Shown piece after piece: positions 46,776-58,291 of a DNA stretch of 64,000 bases. Position 1 is the stretch's first letter. Every line of letters starts with the position of its first letter. The position numbers and the translations under genes are program-made. The notes beneath the pieces were generated by a model. It was not told where the DNA came from. It saw only the letters and a program-made list of their open reading frames with translations, and did no database searches. This stretch comes from Lycium barbarum (Eukaryota > Streptophyta > Magnoliopsida > Solanales > Solanaceae). The stretch lies in assembly GCF_019175385.1 (NCBI RefSeq), contig NC_083337.1:21375885-21439884 (forward strand). The letters run 5' to 3'.

Positions 46776-47086
46776 ATGATTTTTGAAGAAACATTAATCG
46801 GAGCAGTATCTCAAAAGCTGCAGTCTGAGGAGTCCACCCTGCCTAGAAAGAGGGGGCGAGATCATCCCCAAGACGTCGTATCATTTGGAAGTCTGCATGG
46901 TGGGATCACTGAATCCCCACACACCGCCGCACTAGTAATATCTCTACAAATCCTTGATTTTAACATTAAACGTGTGCTCATTGATCCAGCTAGGCAGTTA
47001 ATGTGGGGAAACTCCAATTCCTCGAAGAGATACAGTTGATGGAACAGATAATCCTAGTCGTTAAGTTACTGACCGGATGCAACCTT
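46776..47086 (+). pseudogene. Tat-type protease start, truncated
   Basis: The frame contains KRGRDHPQDVVSFGS, HTAALVISLQILDFNIKRVL and LIDP, aligning with copy A protease up to its DPGSS site, where the motif is broken (IDPARQL). Homology ends near 47086 at a foreign LTR. Confidence 0.7.
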
Positions 47087-47920
47087 GATAAATCCAAGTG
47101 TTTTTTTATTTTGATGATTGTCAAACTAATTTAGAACCAGAAAGAGACCTGGTCTGTGATCTTCTCTCTGTGTACAATGCACCATTAGAAGAGACAGTTG
47201 TAAAGTCGAGCTACTCACTGCACACAAGTACAACAGTGAGCTGGCCCATGATTTAGGTCAAACTATTGAATGAATGGTCTTTATACATCCCATATGCTTC
47301 TCACTATATATACAATATGTTGCAATATATTGTGCAACACTTGGAAAACCTAAAAATCACGCAAAAGGTGTAGCCGTCGCAAGAATCTCCAAGTGTTCAT
47401 CAAAGCCAATCACAAATTGAAGGACCTGATTCCAACACTGAAATGCTTTAGTCTCCTAGTTGGTTTTAAGCTTTGTTTCATGTGCTTCTTACTTGTAAAC
47501 CTACTCTTCCCTTATAATAAGTTGTTGTAAGTATTTCAAATTCTTAGTAGTTGTTAGGCAGTTTACCTTTCAATTTATTAAGTGGTACTCTTGGCTAGTG
47601 TTAGTCTAAGGTGTATTAGTTGGGTCTGGCTAAGAGGTAGTTGAACTTAGTTTCCTTGGCTAGAGTTAGTCAAGTGGAGATAGTTGCAATCGGAGTATTC
47701 CAAAGGTTGAGGGACTATAGGAATTAGTTCCCAGGTTGCTACTATTGTAAGGGTTGAGGGATTGGGGGAGTTAGTTCCTAGCTTACAATAGGATGTAATC
47801 AGAAGTTGCTTAGTTAGTGGAAGTGAAATCCTATTGGGGTAGGTCGTGGTTTTTAATCCCTTGAGCAAGGAGTTTTCCACGGTAACATCTTGTGTCCCTT
47901 ACATATTATATTGCATAAGG
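47087..47920 (+). repeat. Copia-type LTR (about 830 bp) between two gypsy fragments
   Basis: The start is TGATAAATCCAAGTG at 47087. A TATA box (ACTATATATACA) stands at 47304-47315. Later come GGGTTGAGGGA-type repeats near 47705 and 47753, and the end has TTTTCCACGGTAACATCTTG. A CA at about 47920 would close it. The layout recalls Ty1/copia LTRs of the Sirevirus group. It is unlike the LTR at 24811. Left flank is Tat protease and right flank is Tekay integrase, with no matching duplication. Confidence 0.55.
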
Positions 47921-49458
47921 ACCTTAACTGATGCTATATTTTTATTTCTCAATCTTCGAACTTGTCTGTCTAGAATGGCAATGGGAACCTCTTTATATGA
48001 TAGTTGCTCAGTAACCTGAACATCATCTACAGGTACGAATTTGGAAGGATCTCTAATGCACTTACGAAACATTGATACATAGAAGACTGGATGGACTGAC
48101 TCCAAATCTGGAGGCAAGTCTAACTCATATGCCATTTGGCCCACCCTACGTACAATCCTGTAAGGTCCAGTATACCGAGGACTGAGCTTACGCTTTTTGC
48201 GAAATCTCATAACGCTTTTCATGGGTGACACCTTCGGGAATACCCAGTCATCAATTTGAAATTCTAAATCTCGTCGGTGGTTATCTGCATAAGACTTTTG
48301 ATGACTATAGGCAGCCCATAATCGATCCTGAATAAGTTTGACCTTTTCCACCGCTTGTTGGATCAAGTCTGGCCCTACTAACTTAGTCTCCCCCACTTCG
48401 AACCATCCAATTAGTGATCTACACTTTTGCCCATATAAAGCCTTATGCGGGGTCATCTGGATACTGGAATGATAACTATTATTATATGCAAACTCAATAA
48501 GTGGCAAATGATCATCCCAGCTACCTCGGAAGTGTAGCACACATGCCCTTAAAATATCCTCGAGGGTCTGAATAGTACGCTCAGCTTATCCGTCTGTTTG
48601 GGGATGAAATGTTGTGCTAAGACTTACCTGAGTCCCCAAACCCTTCTGAAAGATCTCCAGAAAGTAGCTGTAAATTGTGCACCTCTGTTGGAGATAATAG
48701 ATACAGGAACACCATGAAGCCAGACTATCTCATTTATATAAAGCTTTGCGTAATCCTCAGTGTAGTAAGTAGTCCTAACTGGCAGAAAATGGGTTGATTT
48801 AGTGAGTCTATCAAAAATCACCCATAAGGAGTCATACTTACGCTGAGAACGAGGCAGGCCTGTAATAAAATCCATATTAATTACCTTCCATTTCCACATT
48901 GGAATTTCCATGGCTTGCAATAATCCACCGGGTTTTTAATATTCAATCTTCACCTGTTGGCAATTAGGACACTGGGCCAAGAACTCTGCTATGTCCTTTT
49001 TCATTCCATCCCACCAATATAACTCTTTAATGTCATGATACATCTTCGTTGTTCCAGGGTGAATAGAATAACGGGAGTAGTGAGTCTTCCCCATAATCTG
49101 CTGACGAAGTCCCGCAACATTTGGAACACATAGCCTAACTCGGTATCTAAGAACTCCATCCACAGAAATCTCGAATGGTGACTTTTTCTTCCGAGGCGCT
49201 GCGTCTCTATAATGAACTAACATGGTATCCTCATACTGGCGCTCCTTCACTTCAGCTACTAAAGATGAAACTGCCACATCATGAATAGTAACCCAGATCG
49301 CCCGAGTCCGACAATCGAACTCCTAGACTAGCTAACTGTTGAAGCCCACGAACAATCTCCCTCTTATTTGGATGAACATCACATAAGCTACCTATGGATT
49401 TGCGGCTAAGAGCATCAGCCACTACGTTCGCCTTTCCAGGATGATACAAGATACTAAT
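47921..49458 (-). pseudogene. Tekay-like integrase fragment, truncated at both ends
   Basis: On the minus strand come the RNase H end ([20 protein letters not shown] near 49455), the zinc region with IHPGTTKMYHDIKELYWWDG and CPNCQQVK, the core NMDFITGLPR, then ISNRGAQF (Asn in place of the catalytic Asp) and LIEFAYNNSYHSS. The GPY part YTGPYRIVRRVGQMAYELDL and VAILDRQVRRLRNKNIASVK follow. Stops lie near 48580 and 48935. It ends in the middle of the chromodomain at 47921 and in RNase H at 49458. Related to the full element at 8843-18474 but another subfamily. Confidence 0.85.
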
Positions 49459-50000
49459 TTGAGCTTATTTGGAGTAGATTTGGTGTTGAATCATGTGTTG
49501 GATTGTCGAAATCTGAAGAACAAATTTGACCCACATGACTGAAATTCTAGCCCATTTTTACATGCACTTCAGTCATGTACGACTAAAGTTAAGGCATACA
49601 TGAAAAATTTAGACCCGCATGACTGAAATTCGAGCCCATTTTTACACGTAGTTCAATCATGTATGACTAAAGTGCAGGCATACATAAAAATATAAAGGGT
49701 GAAAAATGAGTTTGTTAAATTGTTTGTTGTATTGATGATTGGTATTTGTTCTTTATGGTATATAGAACTTATGTTTCAGATTTGAGCTTATTTGAAGTAG
49801 ATTTGAGTGTTGAATCGTGTGTTGGATGATTGAAATTTGAAGAACAAGTTTTTTTTTTTGGAAAAAAAAATAAAACTTCAAACATACATGAATGAAATTC
49901 TACCCAACTTTCACATACACTTCACTCATGTACGACTGAAGTTCAGGCATACATGAAAACTTCAGACACACACGACTCAGGCAAAAACATCTGATGTTTG
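49459..50000. repeat. Higher-order tandem repeat of about 110- and 320-bp units
   Basis: Units carry CATGACTGAAATTCTAGCCC, TTCAGTCATGTACGACTAAAG and CAGGCATACATGAAAA, with copies at about 49529-49600, 49608-49690 and 49880-49960. A second block, TGTTGAATCATGTGTTGGAT with GAAATCTGAAGAACAA, occurs near 49470 and again near 49803. No coding frame. Confidence 0.7.
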
Positions 50001-50469
50001 ACTTTCACAAGGCAATACTTTTGATATGAATGTCTGAAGTTGTGTCCGAAGTGGATAAACTTACAAAATACTTTCAACTCCGGGTAAAGATTAAATGGCG
50101 ACCCTAAAAAAATAGATATTTGTGTACTTCGTCCATTGCTTGAGCATGACTTGACCCTAAGCCTAACAAGTGGGACTGGTCGGGCCCAATCCAGCCCCCT
50201 AAAGATGGGCCCTGTCTATTTCGATGTCGGGTCGAGCACCCTCAGGTAGCTGGGTTGGGGTAAAAAAGGGTTTTCGGCCCAGCCGTCTACTTGTTGAGAA
50301 ATTTATCCAAGTTTGGGTAACCAGGAGAGGCTAATTTATTCTTAATTTTTCTTTTGCTTAATTACTAAAATTGACATTGACATAAGCTATGGGAAATCAT
50401 TTAAATATCAAACCCTGGCTCTCACAACTCAACAACTCCATGTAATCTGACACGAACAACCTTAAATGG
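50001..50469. other. No recognised feature
   Basis: Mixed-composition DNA with no supported gene, repeat unit or RNA. A GC-rich patch at 50180-50290 carries short G and C runs only. Confidence 0.3.
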
Positions 50470-51130
50470 CCTCGATCACCTTGACTTTAGCTTTCTTGGG
50501 AATAACTTCAATCTAGAGTTGAATAGAGCACCAATTGGTCGAATGCAAACTCACGATGTTGAATATGTCTTTCGTTCCATCTCTTGGTTTTCTATTTGCA
50601 AAGCTTAGCACTTTTATAGGCTTGGAGTTTAAATTTGTCCGGCTCATCCAATTGCAACAATCACTCCTCACGAGCCAAGTCCATGTCTAAATTTAGCTTC
50701 TTAAGGGACCGATAGACTTTGTGCTCAAGCTCGGCGGGCAAGTGGCATGCTTTTCATAAACTAACTTGCAGGGAGAAGTCCCATAGATGTTCTGTATGTT
50801 GTACTGTAAGCCTAAAGTGCATCATCTAACTTTATTTGCCCAATCTCAGTGCTGAGGATTTACTTCACTTCCATATTAGATACTTCCACCTGCCATCTCG
50901 TCTGTGGATGGTATGCAGTTGCAACCTTATCTTTCACTCCATATTTAGCAAGTAGAGTCTTCATCAACTTCTTCCAAAACTGAGCTCCTCCATCATTAAT
51001 CATTGCGCTCCAGAGTTCAAATCTTGTGAATATGGCCCTCTTCACAAAGTTGACAAAATCTTGAATTTGCCAACTTGATGTGAGATACTTATATTGAGAC
51101 CCGATTAAACCGTCATACGCATAGTCCACA
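50470..51130 (-). pseudogene. Athila-like integrase remnant
   Basis: The frame 51129-50860 reads FVNFVKRAIFTRFELWSAMI, NDGGAQFWKKLMKTLLAKYG and VATAYHPQTRWQVEVSN. These align with the D and E blocks of Athila-type gypsy integrases (DGG, and the Glu after GQ, here WQVE). Downstream on the minus strand are decayed AYRTS-like and RPFKVVRV blocks. There is no intact frame. Confidence 0.7.
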
Positions 51131-51320
51131 AATCAAAATCTTTAAATAAGAAGAAACGAATGCTTATTACTTTGCCACAATCTTTGTTGATAACTCATGC
51201 TCTTCTTTGTTATACATAATTCAAGTGGGTAGTTATGGAGTAAAGAGTCCGGAACCAAAATGCCCCCAAAGAAAGCACTTTGAACCAAAATACCCCAATA
51301 AAAAAATGTTACAAAACTAC

Positions 51321-51349
51321 CTTTAGCGCAGTAATTTACTGCGCTAAAG
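51321..51349. repeat. Hairpin palindrome in the left arm
   Basis: CTTTAGCGCAGTAA and TTACTGCGCTAAAG share a central T, giving a near-perfect 29-base palindrome. Confidence 0.85.
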
Positions 51350-52845
51350 CAGTTCATGGAGACGGAGCCATTAACTACTTTAGCGCAGTATTTTACTGCG
51401 TTATAGAAGCTGTTAAAAAAAATCTATAACCAACTTTATTTTTTGCAACACTTAGTGTTTTTTTTTAATACTTTGACCAATGATTAGTCGTGTGTGAAGA
51501 CTCCGAAACGTCAATATTTTATATAGAACCTGATATTTTTTTATGCGTACAATAATGTAGGCTCAATACATCAAGGATACGTATACGTTCGGATCGTCAT
51601 TTTAGGAGTTGAAAAGGTGCCCGAGGTAAGTTTTGTTTGAAAAAACTTAGTGTTTGACTGTAAGGTTATTTTAGTCAACTTTATATGTCGAGAAAATTAG
51701 TCAGCTTTATTTTCAAAAATTAAAACCGCAGAAGTGAAATTGACATTCACAGCTACATTACCCCGGGATTTTTACGTTGAAATCTATTGTGTATCATCAT
51801 CATCTTATAAGTAAATAAAACTGAAAATTTAAGGCCAATTTTGGGGGAAATTGAAATTGAATGGGATAAAAGGTGTTTTTTAAAAATCGGCTGGCCAAAC
51901 CGCCTTTGTCGGCATAGATCTCGAAAAAATCCGCAAGTTCAAAAAAAAAAACACGTAAATCGGACGTCCGAGCGCAAAGTTATGACCACTTTACAACTAG
52001 TTTTTCTCCCTATATTTTTTTATTATTATATTTATATTCAAAATAAAGTTATGTCTTGATTAAAAAATAACAAGCTTAAATCAAAACCTTAAAAAATAAA
52101 ACACTTAAACCTTAAACAAAACTTACTTCGGGTACCTTTTCAACCCCTAAAACGACAAACCGAACGTTTACGTATCCTTGATGTATTGAGCCTACATTAT
52201 AGTACGCAAAAAAAAAAAAAAATCAGGTTCTATAAAAAATATTGACGTTTCGAAGTCTTGACACACGACTAATTGTTGGTCAAAGTATGAAAAAAACACT
52301 AAGCGCTGCAAAGAAAAGATTTATTAAAATAAGATGTTGCGATTTTTTTATGGAAAAAAACACTAAGTTCCTTAAGTATGTTATTTTTTAATGCGTAACT
52401 TTCTTTCGAATATGTTGCAAAAAAATAATCGCGTAAATCGGATGTCCGAGCGCAAAAAATCGCGTATATTCAAAATAAAGTTACGCTTTAAAAAATAACA
52501 CACTTAAATCTAAACCCTAAAAATAAAAAACTTTAAGCTAATGACAACAAGTCTTCAAACAAAAATGGATGTCTATGTATATAGAACACTTAAACCTAAA
52601 GTTTACAAACAAAACTTACTTCGGGCACCTTTTCAACCCCTAAAATGACGATCCGAACGTTTACGTATCCTTGATGTATTAAGCCTACATTATTTTTCGC
52701 AGAAAAAAATATCAGGTTCTATATAAAATATTGACGTTTCGGAGTCTTGACACACGACTAATCATTGGTCAAAGTATAAAAAAAAAAAAAACACTAAGTG
52801 TTTCAAAAAATAAAGTTGGCCAATTTTATTTTTTTTGTACTGTTT

Positions 52846-52874
52846 CTATAACGCAGTATTTTACTGCGTTATAG
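52846..52874. repeat. Hairpin palindrome in the right arm
   Basis: CTATAACGCAGTA and TACTGCGTTATAG around TTT form a 29-base hairpin. A second, related palindrome stands at about 52950-52978. Confidence 0.85.
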
Positions 52875-53209
52875 ATTTATTTTTTAACAGCTTATATAAT
52901 GCAGTAAAATACTGCGCTAAAGTAATTAACGGCTCCGTCTCTGTGAACTGCTTTAGCACAATAAATTACTGCGCTAAAAATAATTTTGTAACATTTTTTT
53001 TATTGAAATATTTTAATTCAAAGTGATTTTTTTTGGAGCATTTTGGTTGCGGACTCTAGAGTAAATTATGGGCTAGCTGGAGGAAGCTAAGTGATCTTTT
53101 TCTATTCTCTATTTCCACATGAAGAATGGTGACCGAAGCATTGACTATTGAACACAAGTTTGCACATCCATAAACATTTGTCAGTTCTCTGTAGTTTATG
53201 CTCATATTA

Positions 53210-53428
53210 CTTCCACCGTCCTAAATAAAATTATCTTTCCTTTTCTTTTTAGTTTATTTAGAAAAAATTGACATTTCTCTATATTTAGAAATAATTAACT
53301 TTATGAGATGATTTACAATTATATAAATATTTAAAATTTATTTTGAATCACACATTTCAAAAATCTTCTTTTATTTTTTAATTTTTTTATCAAGTCAAAT
53401 TAAAATAAATGTTTTTGGACGGAGGGAG
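53210..53428. mobile_element. Stowaway-like MITE
   Basis: Ends CTTCCACCGTCC and GGACGGAGGGAG are inverted versions of the Stowaway CTCCCTCCGTCC terminus. TA precedes it and TT follows in place of TA. It is 219 bases with no frame. Confidence 0.75.
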
Positions 53429-53675
53429 TTCTTAATAGTCTTCACGCAATTGCCGATCCCAATGTGCCTCCATAATCAGAAAGCCAAAAAGACAATAAAA
53501 TAAAATAAAAGGATATATATAGAGAGAGTGAAATCATAGTAATAGAGGTACAGGAGTGAGGGAAAGCGAGAAATTTCACTGATCCGAAAACACTCCTAGA
53601 TTACATTTCCTTCAAATGGATTAGATATCTATATTTAAAAATTATATACTAATAGTTTAAATTTCTTTTATACTA

Positions 53676-53924
53676 CTCTCTCTGTCTCAATTTATATGAG
53701 AGTTGACATATTTGAGGAGTCAAACAGCTCTTTCTTTTACTACAGTTTTCTCCAGCTCTTTTTATATTTTGTGAATTATAAATTATACAAACTTATAGTA
53801 CATTTTATATAGTTTTCAAATATGTAAATCTTATTATAAAATAGTCGAAGAATCTATGTTTGAAATTAAGAGTTGTTTGACTACTCAAACAGGTCAACTT
53901 TTGTATAAATTGGGACGGAGGGAG
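53676..53924. mobile_element. Stowaway-like MITE
   Basis: CTCTCTCTGTCTCAATTTAT and ATAAATTGGGACGGAGGGAG are inverted ends, with TA on both sides (53674-53675 and 53925-53926), as for Tc1/mariner-derived Stowaway elements. GAGAGTTGAC and GGTCAACTTTTG lie just inside as subterminal inverted repeats. 249 bases. Confidence 0.88.
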
Positions 53925-54153
53925 TATCACGTTAATGAAAAACTATTTACATATAATTGTCCATTAAAAAATTATAATAACATAACAAATCAAGAAAATT
54001 TACTAACTACAGTAAATTAAGTTTACCCATTGAATATTTTTTTTATTCGGATTTTAAAATGTGGACTGAGAATAGAGAGAAAAAGGAGCTAGTGTGGGAG
54101 TCAACCAAAACTTTTTTTCTATATTCCTTTGGATCATTGGATGTGTGTATATG

Positions 54154-54859
54154 TGTTTACTCCAAATTTGGATAATCAATTAAATTTATGAGTGAGATAT
54201 AGGATATGTGGTAAAACTTTAATTTATTCTTTGATTGAGAGAAAATGGAATGTAATCAAATATAAATAATCTAGATAGTAATTGATGGTCTGCGCTAAAT
54301 GTATATGCTAATATGTTGAATATTGTTTGATTGCACAAATCTAAAGATGAACACAATAAATCCGGACCAAAATCCTAATATTGAGAGAGAGAGAGAGAGG
54401 ATTTGTATATATTTGCTATTACAAATGTTATAGAGTTCAAGATGCCAACCCCTAAAAGTAGGATAATGACCCCTATTTATAGTTTTGCCTCATGAGTTTC
54501 ATACAACATAAGGCCCTAAAGAATAAAGAAAAACCCTAAAATGGATAAGGTTGGTCGTACGGTCTGACACCCGTACGATTGGCAGTACAATGTGGCAGAA
54601 CGGTATTGACGCGTGGCAATTGTGTAACGGATCACCCGGACCAACGGCCATGATCAAACGGACCAACGACCACGATCAAACGGACCAACGGCCACGACCA
54701 ACTAGGCTATGGAGAAGCCGGACCAAATGATGCCCTTCCTTTGCTTCGGTTCAAGCACTCCTCCGGTTCAGAAAGAAGGTCTTCGTGCACGCGCTTGTCC
54801 CTTTCTTCCCTCGGTCTCCGGTCTTACCGATTTAACATATCCGATTTTTACCTTATACA
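54154..54859 (-). repeat. 3' LTR of Tat copy B (706 bp)
   Basis: Minus strand from TGTATAAGGTAAAAATCGG at 54859 to TTTGGAGTAAACA at 54154. It matches the 5' LTR of copy A (38529-39202) nearly throughout, including a repeated GGACCAACGGCCACGATCAAA unit of about 20 bases present three times. Confidence 0.88.
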
Positions 54860-54874
54860 GATAGTCCCCACACT
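54860..54874 (-). other. Polypurine tract of Tat copy B
   Basis: The minus strand reads GTGTGGGGACTATC directly before the LTR start TGTATAAGG. Confidence 0.75.
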
Positions 54875-55130
54875 TCCCGGACCGTAGTTTTATCGGAGTA
54901 ACGGGAAGTGGATGAATCAAAAACTGGTGGTTCCGAATGCTCGCTCTTATCTTTTCATTTTGGCGGGAACAGTTGCGTCACGTCCCGTCTGTCATCAGCC
55001 ACGTGTCTCATCCCGGGCAGTCAGCTCTGACAACCGCCGTAACGCACGTCGTTTCAAGTCGCTTCTCATTAATTATGGGACACGTGGCTCTCCCCGGTTG
55101 GCTGGGACCTGTAACCGCCTCGGTCCCATG

Positions 55131-55143
55131 CCTATATAAAATC
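55131..55143 (+). promoter_or_regulatory. TATA box of the antisense gene in copy B
   Basis: CCTATATAAAATC lies 320 bases before the ATG at 55451, after a GC-rich stretch with CACGTGG (G-box core) at 55080-55086 and CCACGTGTC near 55000. It points away from the 3' LTR and against the direction of pol. Confidence 0.6.
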
Positions 55144-56357
55144 CTTTACCTCTTCATTTGAACATTTTTACCTCTTCAACTCACTTTTTCTCTGTTTTTC
55201 AGTTCTTCACTTCCTCTCCATTTCACTTCTTCACTTATCATCTTTAAACTCATATTTCTTGTTGATTCGCTGCTTATACGACGTAAAAAGGAACGATTCT
55301 GCCAACTTCTCCACTTTAACCATTTTTGTTGAGTGTGCTGCTGCTTCTTCCTCTCGTTTTTTGCCATTTTTGAATTCTTTGACTGTTCCCTTACTCTACT
55401 TTTTAACTTCTTTTTCGAATTCACCCAATTTCTCTTTTCCATATTTTCAAATGTTTGCCAACACCGAGACCACTTCTCATGATGTTCCCTCGGTTTCATC
55501 TCAAGGAACCGAGCCAACTTCACCACCTAAGGCAAAAATCACCTTCGAGCCCACTGCTTTGGATATTATTCCGTCCAAACCTAATTTCAACAAAGATTTC
55601 GAGGTTGAAAAACCTTCTCCGGCATCCGATAGAGGGTTTGATGTGAGACGATATCCCTCATCCATTACCGAGGACAAACTCGACTTAGTCCGGGCTGATT
55701 ATGGATGGGACAACCGTTCAGTCCAAGTTTTTGCCCCCGGGCGAGATGAATCAGTCACCGACCACCGGTAGGACTTCTTATATATTTATACTTATCCTTT
55801 CACCCTCAAGCTCGACCCCCCGATCCGGTCATCTTAGACATGTGCCGGACTTATAACGTAACCTTGGCACAGATTGGTCCGATTGTTTGGAGGGTCGTGG
55901 CCTGCCTCCGGCTATTGGCCAATAATACAGAGAAGGAATTCACGCTGGCCCACTTAATACGGTTATACTCCCCGAGGTTGTTCCAGGGTGGTGTAATAAA
56001 ACTCGCAAAGCGTAGCCGGAATCCAATTTTTTCAAAAATGGATGAAGATAGAGACCGGGTCTTATTGGAGCGATATGTCCGGGTGCGGACCTCGGACATT
56101 ATTCCGGACAACTACATGCCTTTTCCGGAAAGGTGGAATAATAAGCGTAAGTCTGAACCCTTTTAATAATTGCTTTTGTATGTTCTGTCAAACTTCAGTT
56201 CCACCTTCTCACTACTTGTCTTCTTATTTATATTAGTCGTGGGTTGGATTCCTCCGGAATCTCAACGAATGGGTTACTGCTCTCCTCAGCCAACATGCCC
56301 ACGACGATCGGACGTGGGGACACCTGTCACGTGGCTGATGGGTCGCTCAGAACCACG

Positions 56358-56423
56358 GTAATACTTTTCTTAAATCTGTATTCATTGCATCTTCTACCCT
56401 TCTGTAACATCTTCGATTTTCAG
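56358..56423 (+). other. Predicted intron 2 of the antisense gene
   Basis: The donor ACGGTAATAC and the acceptor TTCGATTTTCAG bound a 66-base T-rich stretch. Removal joins the WVAQNHG frame to LPKG with the codon split after the first base. Confidence 0.6.
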
Positions 56424-57355
56424 GTTTACCTAAGGGCTCGGTGGATCCAAGGCCGGAGTCAGCAACTGAACCCGCAACGTCGGCACCCGAGTTCGATTCA
56501 GCGGGTGCATCTCGTATCCTTACTGCCGCCGCCAAGAGAAGAGGCCCTCGGACAAAGGGCAGAAACCAAAGAAAAGGGCGAGGAGCGTCGTTAGGACTTT
56601 AAGGGATGAAGCAGAGCTCGAGCTCCTCGTTCGGAAGATCAGTGTGGCCCCTTCCGTGGCTCCCATTTCGGAGAAGGGTATCATCGTTTCACCATTTCAT
56701 TCATCCGAGGAAGGACCTTCAGCTCCGGCATTAGACACAGGTGGGGAAGAAATTCATTGCCCGGCTCCTTTGAGGTCAATTGACTTCGTTGATATTTCAG
56801 GTGATGCTTCATCCAAAGAAACCCCTCTGTAAAGGACAAGAAGATCCGGGAAGTCCCCTACTGCCGGAGCCGGTCAAAGCACTAAGCCGGTCCCCGAGAC
56901 TGAAGTCCCGCGGATGTTAGTCCGCTGCCCCACTATGAGACTGCCGCAACTTCGGAGATCCCTACCTTTGCTGAAGCTGCTGAGGTCCCTCCGAGTTCTC
57001 CAACTCTGGCCTCAAGACCGGATGAGTATGATGACTTGTTTTCGGATACTCCTCCTGCTACCAGTGAACCTGCTGGTTTCGGACATCTCCCGATCCCTCG
57101 AGCCACGATGGCGGCTAGTCTGACAACCGAGTCCGGTGCTAGGGATAGCTTGGTGCGCACCTTTCCGGTCCCAAGTGTGGAACCAAGGAGGAAAAGATCG
57201 GCTATGATCACCGTTCCCGAGGATTGCATCTTTCTTTCTCGCCCGGTGGGTGTGGCAAGCTACCTGAGGCCCCTTGTCTCGGACTCGGACAAACGAAAAA
57301 TGAACGGAATCCCTTGGCAGTGCCTCATTAACGAGGGTATGCATGTAGGCAATCG

Positions 57356-57432
57356 GGTAAGCTTATCAACCATCCTTGCATAATTTCATTGAGAATTTTG
57401 ATCTTGTTTAAAGTTTTTAACTTCATTTGCAG
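57356..57432 (+). other. Predicted intron 3 of the antisense gene
   Basis: The donor CGGGTAAGC and the acceptor TTCATTTGCAG bound a T-rich stretch of about 76 bases (GT at 57357). Splicing keeps the frame from NR to SVVLVNE and leads into the coiled coil. Confidence 0.65.
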
Positions 57433-58291
57433 AGTGTGGTGCTTGTCAACGAAGCCTTCGTCCGTGCTCAGCAAGAGGTGGATGATCTTAAGGGCCAACT
57501 GGATGCCCAAGGTCGAGAGACGGAGAAATTTCAACACCTTCTGCGGGTGAAGGAGGACGAGTTGAACCGAACAGTCACTCTTTCCAACCTCCAACCTGAG
57601 CTCGATGCAACAAAGGTCGAAAACCGTCAATTAAAGGGTGAGCTGGCCGAGATGGTCGAATATAACCGGCGTCTCGAAGCGGACAAGATTGTCCTTAGCC
57701 GAGACAACGCTCGTCTTTCCTCAAGGCTTGGTGAGCTCGAAGCTACCATCTCTCAACTCCGGGAGGAGCTGGAATCTGTCAAGTCCGATGCTACGAACAT
57801 GGCCGAGAGGTATCGGCTGCTCGAATCTGAGAGTGCCCGGTACAAAGAGCATAGAGCGTATGAGGGTGTTTGAGGAAAAGGCGGAGAAGAGGGCCCAGAT
57901 ATGTGATGATCTAAAAACCGAGCTCAATGAGACGGTTCATGCTAATGACACGCTTAAGGCCGAGCTCGAGTCGTACATTCAAATGCAGAAGGTCCTCGAA
58001 GAAGATCGGGATGTACGGGTGGCAAAGTTAGCCCAGGCCAAAGCCGATTTGGAAGAAGCCCTTAAAAGCGTGGAGGCCGCTGAGGCTCATACTACTATTG
58101 CTGTAGAGTATGAGAAGTGGAAATCTCGGAGGATCACCCTTGAGCAAGCCGGGCATGGCTTTGTGGATCTTCCGGCCCTGATACTCGAGGCTAAAAGGGT
58201 CGAGGAAGAGGCTAAGGGAGCCCTCGGGACTGACTCCGATGACTCCGAGCGGACAGTGTCTGAGCACTCCGGATCCAGCCATACCGGATAA

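Larger units (their letters stand above)
51243..53060. mobile_element. Foldback-like element with long inverted arms and nested hairpins
   Basis: The left arm (51243-51655) and right arm (52600-53060) are inverted copies of each other, from AGAGTCCG.AACCAAAATGC at the tips to GCCCGAGGTAAGTTTTGTTT inside. A third partial copy in the right arm's orientation lies at 52100-52330. AAATCGGACGTCCGAGCGCAAA occurs at 51957 and with one change at 52435. The arms hold perfect or near-perfect palindromes built on GCGCAGTAA and TTACTGCGC. There is no long frame. The superfamily is unclear; foldback or Mutator-like non-autonomous elements are possible. Confidence 0.7.
55451..58291 (+). pseudogene. Intron-containing antisense gene of Tat copy B (gypsy-type transposon domain plus coiled coil)
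   Basis: The ATG at 55451 opens MFANTETTSHDVPSV. Exon 1 holds YTYPFTLKLDPP, YNVTLAQIGPIVWR and FTLAHLIRLYSPRLF, resembling Pfam Transposase_28 by memory. Candidate introns, all GT-AG, are 56147-56236, 56358-56423 and 57356-57432. The second joins a WVAQNHG frame to LPKGSVDP. The third joins GMHVGNR to SVVLVNEAFV in phase. Exon 3 is Pro/Ser-rich. Exon 4 is heptad-rich coiled coil (QQEVDDLKGQLDAQ, LREELESVKSDA, AKADLEEALKSVEAAE) ending in acidic DSDDSERTVSEHSGS. Breaks: TAG at 55769, a small deletion near 55823, stops around 56595-56830 and a shift near 57850. Function unknown. Confidence 0.7.

Noticed and set aside
55176..55526. Minus-strand 116-codon Lys/Glu-rich frame
   Set aside because: It is the complement of the Ser/Phe-rich leader and exon 1 of the antisense gene, without independent support.
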